Of a stretch of DNA of 64,000 nucleotides, positions 29,948 through 38,974 are shown one piece after another. Position numbers and translations under genes: made by a program. How positions within the stretch are numbered: the first letter of the stretch is position 1; each line of letters begins with the position of its first letter. The notes beneath the pieces were generated by a model that was given only the letters and a program-made list of their open reading frames with translations, was not told where the DNA came from and made no database searches. The stretch is from Pasteurellaceae bacterium 15-036681 (GTDB taxonomy: Bacteria; Pseudomonadota; Gammaproteobacteria; Enterobacterales; Pasteurellaceae): contig MQVI01000007.1 in the NCBI GenBank assembly GCA_002002485.1, positions 1 through 64,000 on the forward strand, read 5' to 3'.

Positions 29948-30972
29948 TGGTAGATTTCCGTTTAATTGACTTAGCGGAGCAGATCGGCGGTACTCTAAAG
30001 GGTAACGCCGATTTGGCTATTCGCAGTATAGCTCCGCTTGATAAAGCAAATAGTACACAAATTACTTTTATTTCTAATCCTAAATATCGTGAGCAGTTGG
30101 CTAAAAGCCAAGCCGGTGCGATTATTGTAAGTGAAGCAGATGTTGAGTTTTGTACTGAAAATCAAAATATTATTGTGGTTGCAAATCCTTATCTAGCATA
30201 TGCACTTTTAGCACAATATATGGATAGTACACCAAAAGCAGCAACGAATATCCACCCAAGTGCTGTAATTGCTGAAGATGCTAAACTAGGAAACAACGTT
30301 TCAGTTGGTGCAAATGCAGTCATCGAAAGCGGTGTTGAACTTGGTGATGATGTTGTGATTGGTGCAGGTTGTTTTGTAGGTAAAAATAGTAAAATTGGTG
30401 CTCGTACTCAATTATGGGCGAACGTATCGATTTATCACAATGTTCAAATTGGCTCAGACTGTTTATTCCAAGCATCTGCGGTTATTGGTAGTGATGGCTT
30501 CGGTTATGCAAATGATAAAGGTCAATGGATTAAAATTCCACAAACCGGTGGTGTGGTTATTGGTAATCGTGTTGAGATTGGGGCTTGTACCTGTATTGAC
30601 CGTGGTGCGTTAGATCCGACGATTATCGAAGATAATGTCATCATTGATAACCTTTGCCAAATTGCTCACAATGTACATATTGGATTTGGTACAGCAGTTG
30701 CTGGTGGTGTTGTTATGGCGGGGAGTCTAAAAGTAGGGCGTTTCTGTCAAATCGGCGGTGCAAGTGTGATCAATGGTCATATGGAAATTTGTGATGGTGC
30801 TATCATTACAGGTATGGGAATGGTGATGCGCCCTATTACTGAGAAAGGGATTTATTCATCAGGTATTCCGCTACAACCAAATAAAGAGTGGCGTAAAACA
30901 GCAGCTCTTACGATGAATATTGATGAGATGAACAAGCGTTTAAAAGCGATTGAAAAACGCTTAGCAGAATAA
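29947..30972 (+). CDS. lpxD: UDP-3-O-(3-hydroxyacyl)glucosamine N-acyltransferase
   Basis: Third step of lipid A synthesis. The 341-residue protein has an N-terminal uridine-binding domain (to about 100) and a left-handed beta-helix of hexapeptide repeats (about 105-310, e.g. [15 protein letters not shown]). The catalytic His is in [10 protein letters not shown]. The start shares a base with the skp stop (TAATG), indicating coupled translation. Confidence 0.96.
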   Translation: MVDFRLIDLAEQIGGTLKGNADLAIRSIAPLDKANSTQITFISNPKYREQLAKSQAGAIIVSEADVEFCTENQNIIVVANPYLAYALLAQYMDSTPKAATNIHPSAVIAEDAKLGNNVSVGANAVIESGVELGDDVVIGAGCFVGKNSKIGARTQLWANVSIYHNVQIGSDCLFQASAVIGSDGFGYANDKGQWIKIPQTGGVVIGNRVEIGACTCIDRGALDPTIIEDNVIIDNLCQIAHNVHIGFGTAVAGGVVMAGSLKVGRFCQIGGASVINGHMEICDGAIITGMGMVMRPITEKGIYSSGIPLQPNKEWRKTAALTMNIDEMNKRLKAIEKRLAE

Positions 30973-31008
30973 GAGTAAAAACAAAGTAGTAAATTAAGAG
31001 GTCTAACC

Positions 31009-31473
31009 GTGACAACTGAAGTACAAGAAAATAGAGAACCAAGAATTATTGAAGTAACTGAAATTATGGATATGCTTCCACATCGCTATCCATTTTTGTT
31101 AGTTGATCGTGTCGTGGATTTTGAAGAAGGTAAGTGGCTTAAAGCGGTAAAAAATGTGAGTGTGAATGAGCCTTGCTTCACAGGACATTTTCCAAAACAG
31201 CCTATTTTTCCTGGGGTGTTAATTTTAGAAGCTATGGCGCAAGCAACAGGCGTACTTGCGATTAAAAGTTATGGCAAATTAGCGGATAATGAGCTTTACT
31301 ATTTTGCAGCAGTTGATAATGCTCGCTTTAAGCGCCCTGTTGTACCTGGTGATCAAATGGTGATTGAAGTTAATTTCATCAAGGAACGCCGTGGCATTAC
31401 AGTATTTACAGGCAAAGCTTATGTAGATGGCAAAATTGTTTGTGAAGCTGATTTAATGTGTGCACGTAAATAA
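31009..31473 (+). CDS. fabZ: 3-hydroxyacyl-ACP dehydratase FabZ
   Basis: Hotdog dehydratase (154 residues) of fatty-acid elongation. Catalytic His in [13 protein letters not shown] and Glu in [24 protein letters not shown] is the family hallmark. GTG start behind TTAAGAGG. It competes with LpxA for 3-hydroxyacyl-ACP, which explains the lpxD-fabZ-lpxA linkage. Confidence 0.96.
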   Translation: MTTEVQENREPRIIEVTEIMDMLPHRYPFLLVDRVVDFEEGKWLKAVKNVSVNEPCFTGHFPKQPIFPGVLILEAMAQATGVLAIKSYGKLADNELYYFAAVDNARFKRPVVPGDQMVIEVNFIKERRGITVFTGKAYVDGKIVCEADLMCARK

Positions 31474-31534
31474 AATAATGGAATAGAGGGAAATCTATCC
31501 CTTTAATAAAAACTAACCCTAGAGAGGGGGAAAT

Positions 31535-32329
31535 ATGCAATTAATTGATTCTTCAGCAAAAATTAGCCCTTTGGCAATCATTGAAGAAGGCGCAAAAATT
31601 GGTGCTAACGTTGAAATTGGCCCATTTTGTGTGATTGGCAAGGATGTAAAAATTGGCGCAGGCACCAAGATTCATTCACATGTGGTGATTCAAGGTGATA
31701 CAGAAATTGGCGAAGATAACCAAATTTTCCAATTTGCAAGTATTGGTGAAATCAACCAAGATTTAAAATATAATAATGAGCCGACGAAAACAATTATTGG
31801 AGATCGTAATCGTATTCGTGAGAGTGTGACTATTCATCGTGGTACAATCCAAGGTGGCGGAATTACTAAGGTAGGCGATGATAACTTATTTATGATCAAC
31901 TGCCATATTGCACACGACTGCCAAATTGGTAACCGTTGTATTATTGCAAATAACGGTACATTAGCAGGCCATGTAACGCTAGACGATTTTGTGATTGTAG
32001 GCGGTATGTCAGCGATCCACCAGTTCGTTGTAGTGGGCTCACACGTAATGTTAGGTGGTGGTTCTATGGTTAGCCAAGACGTGCCTCCTTATGTGATGGC
32101 ACAAGGTAACCATGCTCAACCATTTGGGGTAAACCTTGAAGGTTTAAAACGCCGTGGTTTTGAAAAAGCAACAATGCATGCAATTCGTAATGTGTACAAG
32201 TTAATTTATCGTAGTGGTAAAACGCTTGATGAGGCAATGCCTGAAATTGAGCAGTATGCAAAAACAGAAGCAGCAGTTAGCTTATTCTTAGATTTCTTTA
32301 AGCGCTCAACTCGTGGGATTATTCGTTAA
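31535..32329 (+). CDS. lpxA: UDP-N-acetylglucosamine O-acyltransferase
   Basis: First committed step of lipid A synthesis (264 residues; E. coli has 262). Hexapeptide-repeat beta-helix; catalytic His in [12 protein letters not shown]; the [10 protein letters not shown] and GLKRRGF segments match LpxA. AGAGAGGGGG precedes the ATG. In many gammaproteobacteria lpxB follows directly; here an uptake-signal dyad and convergent menC follow. Confidence 0.97.
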   Translation: MQLIDSSAKISPLAIIEEGAKIGANVEIGPFCVIGKDVKIGAGTKIHSHVVIQGDTEIGEDNQIFQFASIGEINQDLKYNNEPTKTIIGDRNRIRESVTIHRGTIQGGGITKVGDDNLFMINCHIAHDCQIGNRCIIANNGTLAGHVTLDDFVIVGGMSAIHQFVVVGSHVMLGGGSMVSQDVPPYVMAQGNHAQPFGVNLEGLKRRGFEKATMHAIRNVYKLIYRSGKTLDEAMPEIEQYAKTEAAVSLFLDFFKRSTRGIIR

Positions 32330-32349
32330 TTCGAGTAGTTTAAGGCGAT

Positions 32350-32406
32350 AAGCGGTCAGTTCCCTGTTTGATTTTGTAAATTAAACATGGGAGCTGACCG
32401 CTTTTG
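32350..32406. terminator. Uptake-signal dyad acting as bidirectional terminator
   Basis: AAGCGGTCAGTTCCCTGTTT (from 32350) and its near-exact inverse AAACATGGGAGCTGACCGCTT (ending 32402) can form a stem of about 20 bp, followed by TTTT. It lies between convergent lpxA and menC. Confidence 0.8.
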
Positions 32407-32408
32407 CA

Positions 32409-33386
32409 TTATAAGGGGATTTCTGTTAATTCCTTGCTACCTATTTCGATAATAGGTAATTGCGATTTATTCCATTGGCGTAGAAGCTGTGCTTTCATAA
32501 GATCTAACGTATCTAGTCCAGGTGTTGCTTCAGGCGTATATTGCTGAGCTAATCTGGCTAATTGTGTTAAACCTAGACTCGATTCAATACTTGAACTGAT
32601 CACGGCAATTAAATCTAATTTATGGGCTTGTTCAATCAAGCCTACGCATTTTTGAATTGAGCCGACTAGGGTTGGTTTAATCACAATAGCGGTAAGATTT
32701 GTCTCTTTTCTTACGAAAAAATTAGGCTCGCGAGCAGTTTCATCCCAAGCGATTGCAATCCCTGTTTGCTCTGCAAATTGGCGAGATAATTCAGGGGTTT
32801 TGCACGGCTCTTCAATAAATTGAATGCGATCTTTATTCTCAGGTGCAATTTTACTTGCAAAGAGTAATGCTTTTTCAATGCTCCAAGAGCGGTTAGCATC
32901 TAAGCGTAGTTTTAAGTCAGGAATGGCTTCTAAAAACATATTGGCAATTAAGCCATCACGATTTGCTTCATATAAGCCCACTTTGATTTTTGCAATCTTC
33001 TCGCCTTCAATTTGAGCTAATTCATTATAAAGTTCATCAGGATCGCCGTAGCAAAGCGGTGCAACACGGTAGTTAGTTTGTTCGCCTAATTCATTATTTA
33101 ATTCAGCGAGTGCACAGCTTACACCAAAGGCGATAGAAGGTGCATAGCTATCAACCTCGAAAGGTTGTTTGGCTAACCAAAGGGCTATCCAAGTTTTTAA
33201 TTGTTGTTCACATTCATCAAGGTTTTCTAGACTAAATTCTGGCAGTGGAGCAATTTCTCCCCAACCAGTTTTATCATTTTCAATTAATTGAATAACAAAG
33301 CCTTCACGCTGTTTTAAACGACGATTACGGAGAATAATGCCTGTTTCTACAGGAATTGTATAACGATAAAGTTTGGCTTGGCGCAT
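32409..33386 (-). CDS. menC: o-Succinylbenzoate synthase
   Basis: Enolase-superfamily dehydratase of menaquinone synthesis (325 residues). N terminus YRYTIPVETGIILRNRRLK as in E. coli MenC; catalytic Lys in KIKVGLYE; metal ligands in LRLDANRSW, FIEEPC and AWDETAR; second Lys in VIKPTLVGS. Downstream of yheS on the same strand with a repeat hairpin in the 53-bp gap. No other men genes are visible here. Confidence 0.94.
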   Translation of the reverse strand: MRQAKLYRYTIPVETGIILRNRRLKQREGFVIQLIENDKTGWGEIAPLPEFSLENLDECEQQLKTWIALWLAKQPFEVDSYAPSIAFGVSCALAELNNELGEQTNYRVAPLCYGDPDELYNELAQIEGEKIAKIKVGLYEANRDGLIANMFLEAIPDLKLRLDANRSWSIEKALLFASKIAPENKDRIQFIEEPCKTPELSRQFAEQTGIAIAWDETAREPNFFVRKETNLTAIVIKPTLVGSIQKCVGLIEQAHKLDLIAVISSSIESSLGLTQLARLAQQYTPEATPGLDTLDLMKAQLLRQWNKSQLPIIEIGSKELTEIPL

Positions 33387-33410
33387 AGAGTTCCTTTTAT
33401 TTATAAAAAA

Positions 33411-33437
33411 TGATGGGCAAGGATGCCCATCTTACAA
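33411..33437 (-). repeat. GATGGGCA intergenic repeat, copy A
   Basis: Read on the minus strand it is TTGTAAGATGGGCATCCTTG then CCCATCA, forming GATGGGCA / TGCCCATC arms. It matches the copy at 54093-54118 with one substitution. It sits between yheS and menC. Confidence 0.7.
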
Positions 33438-33439
33438 GT

Positions 33440-35353
33440 TTAACCATTCAACAATGTTTCTAATTCTTCTTGAATTTCCATCCACTCCATTTCGACTTCT
33501 TCAAGCTGTTTTTTTGTTTCAACTTGTTTAGCAAGGGTGGAGGTCAATTTAGGTTTATTTTCAGCTTCATAGATCTCTGGTGTTGCTAGAACTTCCTCAA
33601 GTTCGTTTACACAAGCGGTAAGTTTCTCCAGATTTTTTTCCAAAGTGGCTAACTTTTTACGTAATGGAGCTGCTTGTTGACGGAGCTCTGCTTCTAAGCG
33701 TTTTTGCTCTTTGCGACTTGCAGCTGAATTTTCTCCGTTACTCGTTGTTGGATTTTCGGCACGTTTATTTGCTTCCAGTTGTATATTGAGATCATTCAAC
33801 CACTTTTGATAGTCATCTAAATCACCATTAAATTCATCCACAATGCCATCGTGTACTAAATAGAATTCATTTACGGTACTACGCAATAAGTGGCGATCGT
33901 GAGATACTACAACCAGTGAACCTTCATATTGGGTTAATGCTTCGGTTAAGGCTTGACGCATCTCCAAGTCGAGATGGTTGGTTGGTTCATCTAGTAATAG
34001 TAAATTTGGACGTTGCCATACAATTAGTGCTAACACTAAACGCGCTTTTTCTCCGCCTGAGAATGATTTCACCGCTTGTTTTACTTTATCTCCATGGAAA
34101 TCAAAACCACCTAAGTAGTTACGCAGATCTTGTTCAGTCTTTTCTGGTGCTAGACGAGCTAAATGCCATAAAGCGCTTTCTTCTGCTCTTAAAGTATCAA
34201 GCTGATGCTGCGCAAAATAACCTAATTGAACGCCTTTCGCTAATTGGATTGTGCCTATTTGTGGTGCAATTTCACCAGCCAATAGTTTGATCAACGTTGA
34301 TTTACCAGCACCATTCTTACCTAATAAACCAATTCGAGAACCGGGTACAAGATTGAGTTTTACGGACTGCAAAATAGTTTTTTCTGCATAGCCAGCACTG
34401 ACTTTTTCCATTGAAAGCAATGGGCTAGGCAATGATAATGGCTCTCTAAATTCAAAAGAGAATGGACTATCAATATGCGCTGGGGCGATTAATTCCATTC
34501 GTTCGAGCGCTTTTACACGGCTTTGAGCTTGCTTAGCTTTTGTTGCTTTTGCTTTGAAGCGGTCAATAAATTTCTGCAAATGAGCTACTTTTTGCTGCTG
34601 TTGCTGATAAGCCGCATTTTGTTGTGCTAATTTTGTTGCTCGCTGAATTTCAAAAGAGGAATAATTACCTGTGTAATCATTCAATTTGTAATTTTCGATA
34701 TGGATAACACGATCAATAATCGGATCTAAGAAATCACGGTCATGAGAAATTAAGATCAATGTGCCGCGATATTGACTCAGCCAACGCTCTAACCAGATTA
34801 CTGCATCTAAATCTAAGTGGTTAGTAGGTTCATCAAGTAACAGTAAATCTGAACGGCAGATCAGCGCTTGCGCTAAGTTTAAACGCATACGCCAGCCCCC
34901 TGAGAAAGATTTCACAGGGAATTCGAGCTGTTCAGTGGTAAAACCTAAGCCATTAAGTAGTGTTGCTGCACGAGATTGGATAGTCCACGCATCAATGGTA
35001 TCTAATTGACTATGTAAAGTCGCAATTAAGTTTCCATTATTGTCAATATTGGCTTGTTCAAGTTGTTTCGTAAGCTGAGTATATTCACGATCGCCTTGAA
35101 TAACATAGTCAATCGCTGAAATATCCAATGCAGGCGTTTCTTGATTTACCCACGAGATAGACCAATTTTGTGGATATTTAGCTTCGCCACCTTCAGGTGT
35201 AAGTTCATTTTTTAATAGAGAAAGTAGAGTGGATTTACCGCAACCATTCTTGCCGACTAATCCCACTTTTTGACCAGTGTGAATAGTAGAGTTTGCTTGC
35301 TCAAGCAATACAGTTTGTCCGCGTTTTAAAGTTAAATCTGTAAAAAAAATCAT
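33440..35353 (-). CDS. yheS: ABC-F family ATP-binding protein YheS
   Basis: Soluble tandem ATPase (637 residues, same length as E. coli YheS) of the ABC-F class that acts on ribosomes rather than in transport. Two Walker A motifs (GKNGCGKST, GKNGAGKST), two LSGG-like motifs (KSFSGGWRMRL, KSFSGGEKARL), two LLLLDEPTNHLD Walker B motifs, and a Lys-rich P-site linker near 265-285. The C-terminal segment is coiled coil. An uptake signal lies inside at 33616 and another in reverse at 34074. Confidence 0.95.
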   Translation of the reverse strand: MIFFTDLTLKRGQTVLLEQANSTIHTGQKVGLVGKNGCGKSTLLSLLKNELTPEGGEAKYPQNWSISWVNQETPALDISAIDYVIQGDREYTQLTKQLEQANIDNNGNLIATLHSQLDTIDAWTIQSRAATLLNGLGFTTEQLEFPVKSFSGGWRMRLNLAQALICRSDLLLLDEPTNHLDLDAVIWLERWLSQYRGTLILISHDRDFLDPIIDRVIHIENYKLNDYTGNYSSFEIQRATKLAQQNAAYQQQQQKVAHLQKFIDRFKAKATKAKQAQSRVKALERMELIAPAHIDSPFSFEFREPLSLPSPLLSMEKVSAGYAEKTILQSVKLNLVPGSRIGLLGKNGAGKSTLIKLLAGEIAPQIGTIQLAKGVQLGYFAQHQLDTLRAEESALWHLARLAPEKTEQDLRNYLGGFDFHGDKVKQAVKSFSGGEKARLVLALIVWQRPNLLLLDEPTNHLDLEMRQALTEALTQYEGSLVVVSHDRHLLRSTVNEFYLVHDGIVDEFNGDLDDYQKWLNDLNIQLEANKRAENPTTSNGENSAASRKEQKRLEAELRQQAAPLRKKLATLEKNLEKLTACVNELEEVLATPEIYEAENKPKLTSTLAKQVETKKQLEEVEMEWMEIQEELETLLNG

Positions 35354-35429
35354 ATAAATGTAAATAAGCTATTTGTTTTAAAAAGAATTTGTTGCACAAT
35401 ATCAATTATTTATTTTTGTCGGAGGAAAC

Positions 35430-36056
35430 ATGTTTGATTCGCTCGTCGTTCAGTTTGTTGTATTGTGGGCTGTTATTGATCCAATCGGGAGTATCCCAGT
35501 ATATTTAGCGAAAACAATTGGATTGTCACCAGATGATCGCCGTAAAATAGCACGTAATGCAATTTTAATTTCGGCAGGGATTTTACTCTTTTTCTTGGTA
35601 TTAGGACAGTGGCTATTAGATGCGATGCAAATTCCATTATCTGCATTCCAAATTGCTGGTGGTTTAGTTTTGTTATTATTTGCATTATCTATGATTTTTG
35701 GGGAGAGCAAACCTGATCAAGAAATTAAAATGAAAAGTAATTTACACGAGCTTGCAGTTTATCCTCTTGCAGTACCCTCCATTGCTTCTCCAGGCGCAAT
35801 GATGGCGGTAGTCTTATTAACAGATAATCATCGCTATAGTTTTGGTGATCAGGTAGTAACTACAGGCATTATGTTAGCTATATTATTAATTACTTATTTA
35901 TTATTGCTAGCAGCAAATAGAATTCAACACTATATTGGTAATGCTGGAGCCGCAATTATTAGTCGTGTTATGGGGCTGATTTTATGTGCTGTGGCTATTA
36001 ACAATATTTTATTAGGATTGCATGATTTTTTTATGCAAACTCGAGCAATTAGTTAA
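35430..36056 (+). CDS. MarC-family integral membrane protein
   Basis: A 208-residue protein with about six hydrophobic helices. The VLWAVIDPIGSIPVYLAKT start and LAVPSIASPGAMMAVVLL segment are the MarC/YhgN (UPF0056) signatures. The family is annotated as putative transporters and has no settled function. TCGGAGGAA precedes the ATG. It is divergent from yheS and a short hairpin separates it from moeA. Confidence 0.87.
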   Translation: MFDSLVVQFVVLWAVIDPIGSIPVYLAKTIGLSPDDRRKIARNAILISAGILLFFLVLGQWLLDAMQIPLSAFQIAGGLVLLLFALSMIFGESKPDQEIKMKSNLHELAVYPLAVPSIASPGAMMAVVLLTDNHRYSFGDQVVTTGIMLAILLITYLLLLAANRIQHYIGNAGAAIISRVMGLILCAVAINNILLGLHDFFMQTRAIS

Positions 36057-36063
36057 ATTATAG

Positions 36064-36081
36064 GGCGAACAATGGTTCGCC
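36064..36081 (+). terminator. Hairpin between the MarC-family gene and moeA
   Basis: GGCGAAC, loop AATG, GTTCGCC; a perfect 7-bp stem without a long T tail, so a weak terminator at most. Confidence 0.5.
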
Positions 36082-36104
36082 TCATTTACAATTAAGGAGT
36101 CTAA

Positions 36105-37334
36105 ATGTCTTTATTGTCCCTTTCACAAGCTCTGGAAAATATTCTAGCTCGTTTACCAAATCCTACTAAGACAGAAATTATCAATCTAAATAACTCTGTC
36201 AATCGTATTACAGCAACTGATATTTTCTCGCCTATCAATGTCCCTAATTTCGATAATTCAGCAATGGATGGTTATGCTGTTAGACTTGCTGATCTAGAAA
36301 AAAATAATCGATTAGAAGTAACCGGTAAATCTTTTGCAGGTAACCCTTTTACTGGTGAAATAGAGGTGGGTAAGTGCGTACGTATAATGACAGGCGCTAA
36401 AATTCCAGAAGGTATGGATGTCGTTGTTATGCAAGAGGATACGATCTTAAATGAAGATGGCTCTATTACATTTAATAGAATTCCGAAACTTGGCGCTAAT
36501 ATTCGCAGAATAGGTGAGGATGTGCAGCGAGGAGCATTGGTATTGAAGAAAGGTAGTCAGTTGAATGTAGCTAGTTTACCTCTGTTAGCTTCACTAGGTA
36601 TTGCGAAAGTTGAGGTTTTTCAGAGAGTAAAAGTTGCTATTCTTTCAACTGGAGATGAGTTGGTCACTGTGGGAGAGGCACTAAAAGAGGGGCAAATTTA
36701 TGACACAAACCGTTTTACTATACGTTTGATGTTGGAAAAATTGAACTGTGAGATCTTAGATTATGGCTTGTTGCCTGATAACCCTGAAACTTTTGAGAGC
36801 ATCTTTACCGAAGCACAAGCTAATGCTGATGTGCTTATTACTAGTGGGGGAGTATCCGTTGGTGAAGCTGATTTCACCAAAGAGGTAATTGAAAAATTAG
36901 GTGAAATTGGATTCTGGAAAATAGCGATGAAACCGGGTAAACCATTCGCATTTGGTAAATTAGAAAAAGCATGGTTTTGTGGATTACCAGGGAACCCTGT
37001 TTCTGCATTAGTTACTTTCTATCAACTTGTTCAGCCTGCCATTATGAAACTAGCTGGTTTTTCGACAGATACGATCGCAAATATGTCACCAAAACTCACC
37101 GCTTATACAACCGTTCCGTTGAAGAAATCTGTTGGTCGCCAAGACTTCCAACGTGGTTTTTATCAAGCTAATGCAGAGGGACAATTGGAGGTTCATTCGG
37201 TTGGTACCCAAGGCTCACATATTTTTAGTGCTTTTAATGAAAGTAACTGTTTTATCGTATTGGAGCAAGAGCGTGGTAATGTTGGAGCAGGTGAAAAAGT
37301 GACAATTCAGCCGTTTAATATGTTATTGAAATAG
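36105..37334 (+). CDS. moeA: Molybdopterin molybdenumtransferase MoeA
   Basis: Inserts molybdenum into adenylylated molybdopterin (409 residues). Blocks: NFDNSAMDGYAVR, MTGAKIPEGMDVVVMQED, LSTGDELV, TSGGVSVGEADFT, MKPGKPFAFG and GLPGNPVSALVTFY. TTAAGGAGT precedes the start. The stop is followed at once by the moeB ribosome site, so the two genes form an operon. Confidence 0.96.
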   Translation: MSLLSLSQALENILARLPNPTKTEIINLNNSVNRITATDIFSPINVPNFDNSAMDGYAVRLADLEKNNRLEVTGKSFAGNPFTGEIEVGKCVRIMTGAKIPEGMDVVVMQEDTILNEDGSITFNRIPKLGANIRRIGEDVQRGALVLKKGSQLNVASLPLLASLGIAKVEVFQRVKVAILSTGDELVTVGEALKEGQIYDTNRFTIRLMLEKLNCEILDYGLLPDNPETFESIFTEAQANADVLITSGGVSVGEADFTKEVIEKLGEIGFWKIAMKPGKPFAFGKLEKAWFCGLPGNPVSALVTFYQLVQPAIMKLAGFSTDTIANMSPKLTAYTTVPLKKSVGRQDFQRGFYQANAEGQLEVHSVGTQGSHIFSAFNESNCFIVLEQERGNVGAGEKVTIQPFNMLLK

Positions 37335-37343
37335 GTGATTAAA

Positions 37344-38090
37344 ATGGAACTTACAGATCACGAAACATTACGTTATAACCGTCAAATTATTCTAAAAAGT
37401 GTTGATTTTGAGGGGCAGGAAAAACTGAAAGACAGCCGTGCGCTTATTGTTGGCTTAGGAGGATTAGGTTGTGCGGCAAGTCAATATCTTGCTAGTGCTG
37501 GTGTTGGGCATCTGACATTAGTTGATTTTGATACGGTTTCACTTTCTAATTTACAGCGCCAAATTTTGCATACAGACAAGAATATTGGGCAACCAAAAGT
37601 GCTTTCTGCGCAACAGCGTTTGGCAGAAATTAACCCTAATATTGAAATTACACCGATAAATGCGAGGCCAGATTTTAAAGAATGGCAGCTATTGATACCT
37701 GATTATGACGTCGTGTTAGATTGTACAGATAACGTTGATATCCGTAATATACTTAATCAGGTGTGCTTTGAGCATAAAATCCCTTTGATTTCTGGTTCTG
37801 CAATTCGTTTTGAAGGGCAAGTCTCAGTATTTAGATATGGTGAAAATGATCCTTGTTATAATTGTTTGAGTCAGTTATTTGGACAAAATGTATTAAGTTG
37901 TGTTGAGGCAGGTGTTATAGCACCTATCGTTGGTTTGGTTGGAAGCTTACAAGCATTGGAGACTATAAAGGTATTGTTAGATATTGGTAAAACTTTATCT
38001 GGTAAGTTATTGATGATTGATGGATTAAATTTCTCAATTCGAGAAATGAAACTAGCTAAATTGTCAAGTTGTTCAGTTTGCTATACATAA
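37344..38090 (+). CDS. moeB: Molybdopterin-synthase adenylyltransferase MoeB
   Basis: E1-like enzyme (248 residues) that adenylates the C terminus of MoaD. Seen: ETLRYNRQIIL, nucleotide loop GLGGLGCAASQYLASAG, DFDTVSLSNLQRQ with the conserved Arg, DCTDNVDIRN, and paired zinc CxxC motifs (CYNC and CSVC). The ATG at 37344 sits five bases after AGGTGA and is preferred to the GTG at 37335 that abuts the moeA stop. Confidence 0.95.
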   Translation: MELTDHETLRYNRQIILKSVDFEGQEKLKDSRALIVGLGGLGCAASQYLASAGVGHLTLVDFDTVSLSNLQRQILHTDKNIGQPKVLSAQQRLAEINPNIEITPINARPDFKEWQLLIPDYDVVLDCTDNVDIRNILNQVCFEHKIPLISGSAIRFEGQVSVFRYGENDPCYNCLSQLFGQNVLSCVEAGVIAPIVGLVGSLQALETIKVLLDIGKTLSGKLLMIDGLNFSIREMKLAKLSSCSVCYT

Positions 38091-38142
38091 AATTACAAAA
38101 ATAAATTAATTGTCAAGGAATTGAAAAGAAAGGTTTAGCTAT

Positions 38143-38171
38143 TTGACTACTAAAACGATTTAGCTTATTAT
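38143..38171 (+). promoter_or_regulatory. Promoter of tRNA-Asn
   Basis: TTGACT (38143-38148), 17-bp spacer, TATTAT (38166-38171), placing the start a few bases before the mature tRNA at 38186. Confidence 0.7.
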
Positions 38172-38185
38172 ATTCAACGTTATGT

Positions 38186-38261
38186 TCCTCCTTAGTTCAG
38201 TCGGTAGAACGGCGGACTGTTAATCCGTATGTCGCTGGTTCAAGTCCAGCAGGAGGAGCCA
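38186..38261 (+). tRNA. tRNA-Asn (anticodon GTT)
   Basis: 76-nt cloverleaf: acceptor TCCTCCT (38186-38192) pairs with AGGAGGA (38251-38257), then G and an encoded CCA. The D-loop contains AGTTCAGTCGGTAGA, the anticodon loop reads CTGTTAA (GTT), and the T arm is CTGGTTCAAGTCCAG. A single tRNA with its own promoter and a downstream terminator. Confidence 0.97.
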
Positions 38262-38361
38262 ACGATTTCCTCCTTTAGTTTTTACTTTTGGTCTTGTTTT
38301 ATTTGTCTCCTTTTATAAAACAGTAATTCATATACCTCCTAGAATTAGATCAAAAGAATTT

Positions 38362-38387
38362 GCCCTCATTATTGAGGGTATTTTTTT
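38362..38387 (+). terminator. Terminator downstream of tRNA-Asn
   Basis: CCCTCA (38363-38368) pairs with TGAGGG (38373-38378), followed by TATTTTTTT. It lies 100 bp after the tRNA; no gene is seen between, and 38262-38361 is otherwise featureless. Confidence 0.75.
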
Positions 38388-38438
38388 ATCTAAAATATTT
38401 GTTTGAGAACAAATTACTATTTTTTGCCGAGCTTATTT

Positions 38439-38738
38439 TTATTCTACGATTAATTGACATTGGTAAATGGAGTGATTTTCACAAAGAACATCTTTACCCA
38501 CAATGACATTTAATAGATGAGTCCCGATTGGTAAATTTCCTGCCAAATTAATTGCATTACGTTTTACTTTACCTGAATCTCTAATGCCATTATCTAGCTC
38601 TAATTGCCATAGAATTTGGCGTTTTGGATTGGAATCTGCAAAAAATAATGGAATATAAATGGGTTGTTGATATGCAACGACTTTTGTAGTTGGTAATACA
38701 GAACGGCCTTTAGTGTGAGAAGAACGAGAATTTTTCAT
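38439..38738 (-). CDS. Small protein resembling the MalQ N-terminal beta-sandwich domain
   Basis: A 99-residue protein with a good TAGGAG ribosome site eight bases before its ATG. I do not know a named gene for it. From residue 15 onward (VLPTTKVVAYQQPIYIPLFF, ILWQLELDNG, INLAGNLPIGTHLLNV, YQCQLIVE) it reads like the N-terminal beta-sandwich domain of E. coli-type 4-alpha-glucanotransferase MalQ (compare NLPTKLPEGYHTL and CRVIV there). The catalytic barrel is absent; the frame ends in TAA with another in-frame stop soon after. Either a decayed malQ fragment or a free-standing glycan-binding-like domain. The similarity is from memory, not an alignment. Confidence 0.5.
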   Translation of the reverse strand: MKNSRSSHTKGRSVLPTTKVVAYQQPIYIPLFFADSNPKRQILWQLELDNGIRDSGKVKRNAINLAGNLPIGTHLLNVIVGKDVLCENHSIYQCQLIVE

Positions 38739-38924
38739 AAAGTGGTCTCCTAAAAAGTAAATAATAGTTCTATTTTAAAGCTGAATAAAAAGTCACTTTG
38801 GTTTACATTTTAAAAAATGTAAAGTGTTGATCTTGAGTAATCTTTCTGCAGCGAAATATATCAAGATTGAAGAATAGATACAACTGAAACGATTGAGTGA
38901 GAAGATGACGTTTGTAATAGATAT

Positions 38925-38966
38925 AATAAAAGCGCCCAAATTTTACTTCACTTGGGCGCTTTTATC
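38925..38966. terminator. Terminator of gpmA
   Basis: TAAAAGCGCCCAA and TTGGGCGCTTTTA form a perfect 13-bp stem with a 12-nt loop, with T-rich sequence on both sides. It ends gpmA on the minus strand. Confidence 0.88.
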
Positions 38967-38974
38967 TCGATCAA

